DNA of 64,000 bases, taken from assembly GCA_040954595.2 (NCBI GenBank), contig CM082577.2, forward strand, positions 3,162,001 through 3,226,000. The letters are read 5' to 3'. Below are positions 26,501 to 36,200 of the stretch, piece by piece. Source of the stretch: Balanoglossus misakiensis. Lineage: Eukaryota; Hemichordata. The notes beneath the pieces are model-generated. The model made no database searches. It had not been told where the DNA came from and worked only from the letters and a program-made list of their open reading frames with translations. Position numbers and translations under genes: made by a program. Numbering within the stretch: position 1 is the stretch's first letter; the number at the start of each line of letters is the position of its first letter.

Positions 26501-29500
26501 ATTGTAAGGAGCCTCTTCAGAGATTGGGGGGTAGACACACCACACTGCAGTGAATGTGCCACGATTGTCAACGCCTGATCAATGTACTGTCTCTCTGTAT
26601 GTTTTCCTCGGGAATGGGAGCACGGTATAGCAAGGGGATATTTGTCAACTTTGGCGTTCGCTTCTTGTCGGCGGTGGCTCCATAAGAACGAGTTCAGGGT
26701 CTTCAACAATGAGACGATATTAAAGTTAACGACCTATCCTGCAAAAGCCGACTTGAATCACCGACTATACTATAGCCAGTATTGCCATTGTAAAACATAC
26801 ACGTTTGTGTGCCTTGCGTATGTCGCTTTACACATGACACACAAAAACCCTCGCAAAGAATGCCACATTCCAACCAACCAAACCTGAATATGTGACGAGC
26901 AGCAAAGGACAATATGTGAATGACTTTTCGCGCATTGTGGACTTTTAGAGCAAATAATGGTTTTGTGTATGACCCCCCACCCCCACCCCACGCATGTTGC
27001 GGTCTTCACGCGACTCGGATTTCGACAATCGTACAAAATCGTCCCCTTTTCGGGTGAACTCGCGCGAACAGTCAACGAATTGCCACAGGCAGTCCTGCGA
27101 CGATTAAAGCGCACGAAATGGCAAATATGCAACAATTCACGAGTTTCAACCATTCCGTATCACTATTCAGTTTTATTTACTGGCAAAGACCACAACACAT
27201 ACGACCATGGTCAATTTTGTCGGTACTGCACCCAGCTGGTCAGCTGTGAAAGTTTTCCTTCCAACATGTCAAAACCACAAATTACCGAAATGCCTCAAAT
27301 ATATCATCCAGACTTCAGTTTTCCCCAATTCAACCACGTATAAAGCGTACAAAGGCGCCATCTGCCATAAACTTAACTGTTTTTGTGAGTGTGGACCAAT
27401 TCATATTGTTCAGCGACATCATAATATTATACGGCGCAGCTTTACTACAACGAGTTTCCGCAGGCGAAAGTCGGTCACTGAAGTCGCAAGAATCTGTGAA
27501 ATTCTGTGTGTGGTATTCTTGTATCGGAATGCACGGCTACAAATATCAGGAGGGGGAAATCTCGACAATTTTATTACAAATACCTACATTCTTCATCAGA
27601 TCCTATGTCTCTTTGCTTTGCTTTACTATAAACTTAATAGACACAACCCCACCCATTCCGAAGCCTACGAACTTTGTATGAAATTGGCACACAATGGAAC
27701 GAAAGTATTTAGAATAAGTCATTGCGAATGTCACTACCCACTGAGAGTAAAATAAAAAAAAATCGCACAAAAATTCAAATAGGATACCGCTCTCATCGAG
27801 TACTCGATAATCCACTCCAAATGGAAGTGTCCCCCAATCTGACCCCGCGAACCATGAATCTGCTTCGTACACACACCGACCTCAGAAATGACCCTATCAT
27901 CAATTGTGTCTGCAACGCCACCCTTTGTTGGTTTAAGTACCTAATAATGCTGTAAATTTTAGAGTCTGCGATAATCTCGCGGTCACCGGAATATGAAGGG
28001 GCTGAACGGGATCTTGCGAGAGGTGGTACACGTTGAAGCCACCTCACCACAAAACATGGGATCTCTCATGTCCCGTTTCTCGCCTGCTTGGTTTGCCATC
28101 AATCGCTTTTGTCCGTTTATTGAAATCGACACCCTTGAACCATGTTCACGCTCCACAGGCAGAACCTGTCGACGTTTGTACATTGCAAGGCCGGTGAAAT
28201 GAATGCACTGATTGTCATACGAACATTAGCCAAAGAAGAAACACCACCGCACACATGAGCGAATTCTTTGGGATTCTGACTGGCCTCTCTGGGGAGTTCA
28301 GTGGTTTATGGTTGTTGGTAGTTTTTGTTTTGTTTTGAACTACAACAAAAGAAGGGCAAAAAATGAACGACAACTTTCGGTCAATTTCCACCGAAGCATG
28401 GCACAATAACAGAATAGAGACCTGACTGCCCCAAAAATAAACGTCTTAATAGTTCGAGTTAGGGCAGCCCACACTGACAGCAAACTGAAATGTTGAAAGG
28501 GAACGGCAGTTTGTAAAGAAAGGTACACACAAATTGATGACAACAGCCCACTAGCCTAATTGAAAGTCAACACGCCTCAGTCAACTTCAAGTTTCAGCAA
28601 TACGCGTCGTTGTAGAATATAGTTTTCACATCGTGAGACAGGCGGGCCACAGATAGACGACCAGGCACTCAGCAACGAACTAGTATTTGAATTCCATCAC
28701 ATATTTGTCTTAGAAAATGGTAGAATGGCAGATTGTTTTTATTTGAATCGCATAGGTTCTCTAACAAGCCGGTATTTGAATATAACTGTTTGTACACGTC
28801 TGAGTTGATGGAGCGGTGTGGTCAAACACCGACACTTGGTCACACTTTAAACAATTATATAACTACTCGACATTCAGACTTCACCATTAGCCGACAATTG
28901 TCAGCGTCTCCTCCGCCAAAGTCTTTGGAGAACGGAGAAATATTGCGACGGATAACAAAAGAATCAAAACATTCAACACCCTCAGATTGTAAAACTAAAT
29001 GTTTGACTTCCATTCGGGCGAGCAACCAACTACGTCGGTCTTCCAGCTCTGTGCCTTGAAAAAAACCCATTCTCTTCCATCTTGAATCAAACGTAAGAAA
29101 TCTATTTAACGCTATATTGTATGATTTTTCCCATATCAATAAATGGATAAAATGAACGGTTTGAATATTAGTTTTCAGTCGTTTTCAGAGCATGTAACCT
29201 GCAAAACAGCGGCGAAGGGAGGGACTGAACAACCCACGTTACACTTTTAACCCCTTTCACCCCATTTCCCTGTGTAGAGGTCGAACATTGCCATAGAATA
29301 AAAAATTGATGTGGACCGAAGAATGGTGGTGAAAGGGTTTAGGCGTTTTCCACGTACATGTGATAGAGGGACTGTGATCCAAATTACAATGCGTTCACTC
29401 AGTGATTCACCACTGATCGCGGTCAGGATCGCAATCAAACGTACAATCCCCTTACCTGTGCATTGCTATGTGGGAAGGTTGGGAACGGGGATGGAGGGCC

Positions 29501-30108
29501 GGGTAATGGGATGTTATACTCGATGGGAGAAAATATTTGTAAATAAATAGGGTCAAGTGATTAGTAGATATTTGTAAATAAATAGGAGCAAGTCATTCTT
29601 TCGTTTGGTTTGAATACAAAAGAGTTGTCAGGTCAATTGATGCACTCGAATGAATGGCTATAACATTGTGTAGTATACAGAGGTTTCTTCGGTTACGAAA
29701 TCTTTTCAGCAATTTTCACGGACAATCATGTATTGGCCGATTTGAGCCCAAACAGATTGACAGTGGGTCTGGTCAAGTGAGAGTAATGTTTAACGGGAAT
29801 TTTTCAACAATTATTATATTTAAAAAAACGAGGACTCCCAAAAATTTAAATGCCAGCCAAACATTTGTCCTCGAGTCAAGTTCAAACCCAAATCGTTACT
29901 TACGGGTGACGGTCTGACCAGGTGTGTACAGCGACGTGGATGGCAACATCTCGAACGAGGGCACCGATTCCTGCGGGGAGATGTTGATGTGGCCCGGTGT
30001 CATGTGCACGCATGCCGAGAGCGGCGCCCCGGTGTTGTAAGACAGAGCGGCGTCCAGTAAGATAACGAGACAAAACAGCGAAAGTGGTCGCAGAACGCCG
30101 GTCGCCAT
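20256..30108 (-). CDS. Reeler-EGF secreted protein (C-terminal end uncertain)
   Basis: Exons: 29904-30108, 24930-25152, 23362-23483, 22369-22485, 21913-22026, 21181-21294, 20845-20958 and 20256-20507. All splice phases agree. Order: signal peptide, Reeler domain, five EGF modules, Thr/Pro-rich linker; about 420 residues visible. Reeler domains (reelin, ferric-chelate reductase 1, defence proteins) are secreted or extracellular; combination with EGFs suggests a matrix or defence role, which is inference. The last donor at 20256 is phase 1, so a further exon must follow: either an unseen terminal exon before 18.3 kb or gene 1 exon 2 at 14296. Confidence 0.8.
20690..20835. repeat. Minisatellite of CACAGAACAT-type units
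   Basis: Imperfect tandem units built from CACAGAACATAAACACA and ACCAATGTCACAGAACAT, about 25-40 bases each, lie directly beside the EGF exon at 20845-20958. The unit contains TGTGACATTGG (minus strand), the same string as that exon's 3' end and donor site. Confidence 0.7.
20845..22485 (-). CDS. Reeler gene exons 4-7: four EGF modules
   Basis: Exons 22369-22485 ([13 protein letters not shown]), 21913-22026 ([12 protein letters not shown]), 21181-21294 ([16 protein letters not shown]) and 20845-20958 ([16 protein letters not shown]). All are phase 1-1. The last two have the D-x-D-D-C start and N-S-Y-x-C middle of calcium-binding EGFs and resemble each other closely, suggesting tandem duplication. 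Calcium-binding EGFs in a row normally make a rigid rod. Confidence 0.88.
21587..21684. repeat. Pentanucleotide microsatellite (ACATA)n
   Basis: About 19 copies of ACATA with one or two imperfect units, in an intron of the Reeler-EGF gene. Frames crossing it are artefacts of the repeat. Confidence 0.95.
22486..24929. other. Introns flanking Reeler exon 3, nothing else recognised
   Basis: Apart from exon 3 (23362-23483), this stretch contains no supported gene. A G-rich homopolymer of about 16 bases lies at 23503-23518. No domain-like frames and no repeat with clear ends were found. Confidence 0.55.
23362..23483 (-). CDS. Reeler gene exon 3: end of Reeler domain and Pro-rich spacer
   Basis: Reads [20 protein letters not shown], the closing strand of Reeler (F-x-A-T-x-V...Y-W-x-x-V-x-S). 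A spacer [17 protein letters not shown] follows before the first EGF. The acceptor (ttttcgcag) is preceded by a long C run on the minus strand (G run at about 23503-23518 on plus). Confidence 0.85.
24930..25152 (-). CDS. Reeler gene exon 2: core of Reeler domain
   Basis: Continues TVT with [19 protein letters not shown], then [24 protein letters not shown] and [15 protein letters not shown]. These match the Reeler signature F-x-G-F-L-L-Q-A-R, x-C, S-x-x-T-H-S and W-x-A-P-x-x-x-x-G-x-V-x-F. The 223-base exon runs from phase 1 to phase 2. Intron 1 before it is 4.75 kb and hosts an inverted-repeat element. Confidence 0.9.
25429..26232. mobile_element. Non-autonomous element with inverted ends in intron 1
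   Basis: The ends AGGCTGCATTCACAAACACC (25429) and its reverse complement GGTGTTTGTGAATGCAGCCT (to 26232) form near-perfect terminal inverted repeats that continue into TCTGGA plus a G run, about 35 bases in all. The 804-base interior has no coding capacity, but holds two diverged copies of a block with GTGGGAGGGGGACACCCCCT (about 25592-25672 and 25826-25902) and several GGGGGGGATTTGAAA strings. It looks like a foldback or MITE-type element; no target-site duplication is certain. Confidence 0.75.
26233..29903. other. Remainder of Reeler-gene intron 1, no gene seen
   Basis: About 3.7 kb. The longest open frame (plus, 27207-27755, 182 codons) shows no family motif, signal peptide or splice context and looks like chance. 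A short TIR element lies at 29247-29342. Confidence 0.55.
29247..29342. mobile_element. Short TIR element, family A copy 1
   Basis: The ends TTAACCCCTTTCACC and GGTGAAAGGGTTTA are inverted repeats around about 65 bases containing GTAGAGGTC. A second copy lies at 52088-52180 and a left-end fragment at 55085-55135, so this is a dispersed family. Confidence 0.7.
29904..30108 (-). CDS. Reeler gene exon 1: signal peptide and start of Reeler domain
   Basis: The ATG at 30108 opens [20 protein letters not shown], a signal peptide ending near ALS-Y. Then [14 protein letters not shown], the hallmark Reeler opening (G-A-P-x-x-A-C-x-x-M-x-P-x-H), and [10 protein letters not shown]. The donor C|gtaagt is phase 1. 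An in-frame ATG at 30138 exists, but would put ten residues before the signal core. Confidence 0.88.
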
Positions 30109-33037
30109 TTTAACCGACGGTGGTACCGCTGTGTACATGTATGTAGTGGACTGTCAGCTCGGGCTGAACGCAGCGCAGACGCAGCTAGGGAAAGGTTTCG
30201 ACCTTGTGTACACAGGGGATTTATTGTGATGGAACGCCTTCTCTTTAATAGCCCTTCTTTATCACACGCTCATTCAAATATAAGTCTGCATATGAATGGG
30301 GGAACAGGTATAGCGTCGTATTCGTCACGACTGGCAGCAGAGGAGGGGTGCGTGTTGTGATCTCAAAAGGGATTTGTACAGGCGAGTCCCGCCCGCTTGG
30401 ACTGACCGTCCGAAGCTCATGACCTCAGCATCCTTCGGTGGTCTACAATTCACCGATAAAAACCCTCGCTGGGTTTCCATACTTGCACACCACCGGTAAA
30501 TTAATTATACACGTTGGGAGCGTGGCGTGGTCTTTGCCAGTCGGCAAGGAAACTTTCCCTTTACACAGGCGAGAAAGCATTCAAAAAGGGCGACACCATT
30601 CGGATTAATAACGCCAATTGAGTCTGACAGTGCGAACGCCACAGATTCCGTCACCTGCATGACAAAACTGAGTTCAATACAATTGCAAAGCGATATAATC
30701 GAAAGCGCAGGGTCCTTTTATGTCTCCGGGTTAGTATCTGTACTTATTATTGCGCTGTGATCTGTTAACAGAAATCGGGGCAAACCTTTGTTGTGGAGCT
30801 CTCTCACATAAAAGATTACATGCAACAGGATAAAATGTTCTGTGGCCTTAACCCGCTTCCATCCAGTGTCAAGTGTCTGGTCTTTGTGAAATTTTTGGGT
30901 TGTTAATAGTGAAAGTTATTGTCTGGTGCCATTTTTGTGAGATGAAACTGGCCACTCGGGTTAGGCCGGTACATCCAAGTGTTGTGCGAAGGTGGCAGGC
31001 TTCGCTGATTGCATTTTCAGAGTCTGGCGTAGCCAGGTTTTCTTTCTTTTAATTTCAGATAAGGAAACCCACGAATATATATATGATTTTGGTGGACTGT
31101 AGGGAACACCTGTTTTCCCCAATTTCATTAACATTTTCGTCCCGATCGTCCTAATGTTCCATAAATCACCACCAGAGCTATCCGATACTGATGGAGCGAA
31201 TGTCAAAAGCAGATGAAAAAATCCCGGCAACTTCTGTGTGTCATGATGAATTTGCAAAGGGCAGGAATTACCTCCTTCTTTACACACTGGAATTCTTTAT
31301 TTTGGGGATGGGGCGGGGTACGGCACATGAGGGATGTGTCTGTTTGTACCGGTTGTCAGTAACACTATGACTTTTCTGAATAGAACAAAAGGGTAAAAGG
31401 AATTTTTGTGTGAAAAAGTGCAAGTGCCCTAAAGAGAAAAAATGACCGCTCCACTAAACACCCTAAAGCGACGGTTAGAATTCGTAATAAACTGACGAAA
31501 ATGCAACTCCTTTACGTATTTATTGTATTTTGTTGGTTGTGAACATATATTCTACTGTGATCGTTTCTTGGCTGCTGGTCGGCATTTTCGTGGTATCTGT
31601 TCTGAGGTATCATGTCGTATGCTTCTACCAGTTATACATGACATGTACTCCCGAATTCGTTGTATGATAGTACATGTACACAGATGTATTTAGGTCAAGG
31701 TGTTTTGCAAAATCGTAAAACCCGAAAATAAGCAAACGTTTCGGTAACCACAGCAAATCATTAAAACGCGACTTTGAAGTAATAAAACCGGTATTTTGTG
31801 GGCTTTGTGTCTGGGTGAATTTAAATGTTAAAGAGGCTATTATTCCAACGTTTATTATAAAACCCAATTGATACGACAATATCACTTGGCATCATTGGGC
31901 ATTATTGTATACGACGGTGCACTGACACTGACAATTCCCTTGTGTAAACGCCGAATGCCACGAAAACTATAGCTGACCAAGTAAATGTAAAATAATTTGA
32001 GTCTATTGAGGGCGCTTTCACCATCCCCGCACTCACTTCTTGAAAGATGCATTGCAGGGTGGTATTATTTCTGTCAACTGATTTCAAGTCCGGAGCAAAT
32101 TCATGAAAGTATTTGGCCAGTCTTATCAAATTTTGGGAGTGGTTTGCGTTCAGGCAATAGAATCAGTGAAGTCGCAACCACCATTCAGAATTCCTCTGGA
32201 CACTGCCGTCAATGCACCTAATTAAAAGCATTTGAACCCAGCACTTTATACATCGCCGGAAGAATCTCGCACTGCACTGTTTGACAGAAGTGAACAAACA
32301 GAGAACTGCCAACTTGTACACGTTTGGGAAAAGGTGTGAAAAGCGTGTTTTTGAGACAGGCATTTTGGAAATAAACATTGAATACAACGAGTTCACTGGG
32401 AACCGTGTATTTGGGTTTGGGATTGCAATGTCAACACTTTCCTTTCTTTCTCTCTCTAATGCTGAAAGATGGAGCCATTGCTGGGGACATTCTGAACATT
32501 GTTGAGGCAAATAGGTCGGAAGGTGTGGTCGCTGCCACCCAAAAAACCGAGAGAAAACTTCTGCGATAGGTCACTGCCAATTTCAACACACATCACAAGA
32601 TACAACTGTTGCACGAGATGTTAACTCATATTAGGCAGTTTGGAGTGTCTTTTTCGGTCTGACATATGGCTGTATATCATATTATTTGTCAGGCACTTGC
32701 ATGAAGTGCAACCTTGTATGTTGAAACTACAAAATATATCCTGGCTGTTGTAAATAATGTGAAAAATAGAACCCGTTTATGTAAAAGTTATCTTTCTAGT
32801 AAGTTAATTTACGAATCTTAAACTGTAATTATTCCCTGTTCTTCCCATTATTCATCTACCAATTTGACCATTGATTCCATGTTTGTAAATTTTGTCACTC
32901 ATAAAATCACAAACTCCTTCGAGTTCTGATGTCATGATTTTTGTCAGATCACTACTCAAAACTACAGTCTTCTAAACTTTACAACAGAAAAAAAGGCATA
33001 TGTTATCTCAGAAGGATAGTTGGAATCAAGTAAAAAG
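30109..33037. other. Intergenic between Reeler-EGF and ACSM genes
   Basis: About 2.9 kb. It should contain the promoter of the Reeler-EGF gene (just right of 30108, CpG-rich) and the 3' flank of the ACSM gene. Frames of 70-115 codons occur on both strands without recognisable motifs. No RNA gene was seen. Confidence 0.55.
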
Positions 33038-33203
33038 TACAGTCGAACATGTCTATAGTGGCCAGTCAAGAGACGTTCCTAAACGGGCCTTTATAGACAG
33101 GTGGCCTTCACAAACAGGTCAATTAATGTACATGTAAATTGTGCAGGGACTGTAACAAAATGGCAACTATATAGAGGTGGTCACTAACACATGTTTGACT
33201 GTA
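33038..33203. mobile_element. Short TIR element, family B copy 1
   Basis: The ends TACAGTCGAACATGTCTA and ACATGTTTGACTGTA are inverted repeats. The interior includes CCTTTATAGACAGGTGGCC and ATATAGAGGTGGTCACTAAC. The same interior recurs at about 57521-57696. The ends resemble the element at 34490-34595. Non-coding; it lies just downstream of the ACSM stop codon. Confidence 0.75.
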
Positions 33204-33244
33204 AAGAAAGGGCGTTGCTGAGTTTTGCGCCCGCTGCCCATTGT

Positions 33245-36200
33245 CTACACCATGGTGTCCTCATCCTCGGTGGCCCGGCCCCATTCTTTGTTTCTCAGTT
33301 CAACTCTTCGTATCTTGCCACTCACCGTCTTGGGCAGAGAGTCGACAAACTCGATCTGGAATCAATCGAAGAATAACATATCTCAATGAGGAGGAAGGAG
33401 GGGGTGACATCTTGTATTTGAACAGGATGAGGAATGTACATTGTATTTAATTTGAACTGTGTCATTTATGGAATCATAAGTCATTGGACCATCTGTTGAA
33501 ATAACACAAGGCACAACACTGGCCAAGCTGTAACTTTATTAGTCATGCTGGGAATTTTACAATTAGACTGATACATGTACATTACATGTAAACATGGCCG
33601 CCTCACCTTCCGTGGATACTTGTACGGTGCAGTGGTTTCTTTGACGTGGTCTTGCAACTCTTTGGCCAGAACTTCTTTATCCTTCGTTTTGTATTCGTTG
33701 GTGAGGACGACAAAAGCCTTGACCACCTTTGAGGTGAAGAAATTCAGTCACTTTATCAAGCAAATTGCAGATTTTTCAGTCTGGGCTTCATACACTAAGC
33801 AGCACCTTGTAAGCACTGAAGTTCGACTTCACAGGAATATATATCCCAGTTTCATTCAAAAAATCAGACAAAATAACACTAATATATCCCTACCTCGCCT
33901 CTCACTGGGTCCGGGCTGCTGACCACAGCGGACTCTAAAACACCATGGTGTTCAATCAAGGCACTCTCCACTTCAAAGGGTCCAATGCGATATCTGCAGA
34001 GACACGGAAATGTTCAGGAAATGAAGGCATGCATCACAGGTTCACATCATATGTTCATGGGGGTTGTTCAACGACTTTCAGAGTGTTTCAAACGCTGGAA
34101 CTTTCCAGGATTTGTCAATCATGGTCTAAATAAATTTTTACTTGTTACACAACTTACCCGGCTGACAGTATGACATCATCGGCCCGTCCCACAAACCAGA
34201 AGTAACCGTCAGAATCCTTGTAACCACGGTCACCCATCAGATAATAGTCGCCTCGGTAAGAAGCAGCTGTACGTTCCGGTTCATCCTAGATGCGGCGAAG
34301 AAACGAGGAAGAATTTAGATACCAGAAGCATTTTCTGGAACCCCTTGCTCTACAGTGTGGGGGCACACTGGTTTATATTTGCATCAGAAATTCTTTCAGT
34401 AACAGTAGCATGCTCACCTGCAATTTCAAAATGGCTGTTGATGTCTATGTTAAATCTATGATGAAGAAATAACTGAATACTAGTACATGTACAGTGAAAC
34501 CTGTCTATTATGGAAGCCTCTGGGACCAGAAAATCTGTCCTTAATAGAGAGGTGTCCTGATTAGAGGGGTGTTCGTAATGACAGGTTTCACTGTATAACG
34601 TACAGAACCATGTGAAACCTACCACATATCCTGTGAACAGTCCCACTGGTCTGTCTGGCTTCACTTTGACAGCGATGTTTCCCTCCACACCATCCTCTAA
34701 CACATTGCCATCGTTGTCAACAATATCAACGTCAAAGCCCGGACACACTTTGCCGAACGAGCCCGGTCTGTGCAGAATGCAGCGATATGTGGCACACACG
34801 AGAACCTGAAATGCACAAGAGGAAAGTCGCTCTGTTTAAGTTATGTTTGAGTGTGCATACATGTACATGTATATGTACCATTTGCATATCTTAGTATACT
34901 GCACATGAGCCAAGTCTGAATGAAATTGGTTTTGGCACAGATGGACACAGCAAACAAACAAAAATATGTACATATGCGAATTTTAACATAAAACAAAAGC
35001 AAATGTCCCTGTGATTGGTGGGGAGTTTTATTTTTCTTCTCCAGTTATTGTCAGCTCGATGAAGCGCCAATCACCCCATTGGTATGAAAACTAAACTCAC
35101 CGTTTCAGTCTGTCCGTATCCTTCCAAGATTGACAGTCCTGTTGCTTCCTTCCACTCGTCGATGACTTCAGGGTTCTGTAATATTTGGATTCACAAATGT
35201 CTATCACACAGTTCGACCAGAAACTTTATATTATTGGCTTCAGCAGTTAAGTTTCAGTTGTTAGAATGACCCTGATAGTTTACATGCAGTAAGGTAGATA
35301 GTAGATATATATTTGGACATTTTTTCGGTTGATTTTATGGCGACTTACCAGTGGCTCTCCTGCACTGACAGTGTGCCGAAGTGATTTCAGATTGAACTTG
35401 GACAAGTCTTCCTTTACCAGCATACGGTACACAGTGGGAGGGCCACAAAATACGGTGATGGGATACTTCGCCAGAATCTGCAACAGAAAAAGGGAATATA
35501 TACTCATTGTAGAACATGTCTTGTTATTTATGCTGGGTACACCCTTTTCATAAGTCTAGCACCCTCATGCAACTCAAAGTGAGGCCTGTGGGGAAAGTTG
35601 ACCAATCACATCAAGGGGATTTCCCCATTGGCCTCGCTTTGAGTTCAAATTCACGATGGTTGCATGAGGGTGCCAGACTTATGAAAAGGGTGTATTGAGC
35701 TGAAATGGCCTGTGACGGCTTGGAAAATCTTAAGATGCATGGTGTCAGAGGTGAATGCACGTCTTACCTCCAGAGTTCTGATCTGATCAAATTTTGGTGT
35801 GTCTTGAATGAAAATGCATGAACCTAGTAACCATGGCGCAAACAGGGTGTAAGCAGACTTGGCCCACCCTGTATCAGACAAACTCCAGAAGAGGTCTGTT
35901 GGCGTCAAGTCCAACCAAAACCTGCAGAAAAAGACCAGTCGCTATGTTGAGAGAACGTGTGTAGAGTGTGGTACAAGTATGTGAAATATTCTACAGTTTC
36001 AACATTTCTCAAAAAATGAACACAGTGGTTAATATTTCACTTTTTCATTCATTCATTCATTCACTCCCTTCTCTTTCTCTGTCTCTTCTCCTCTCTCCCA
36101 CTCACCCAACCCACCCACCCACCAAATCAACCATGATACACTTACTTTCCTGTTATGATGTGGGCTAACCCATAACTGGCATGGCTGTGTTCAGCCATTT

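Noticed and set aside
27207-27755. Longest uninterrupted plus-strand frame in the Reeler intron (182 codons)
   Set aside because: No recognisable motif, no signal peptide, no splice or polyadenylation context, and composition like the surrounding intron.
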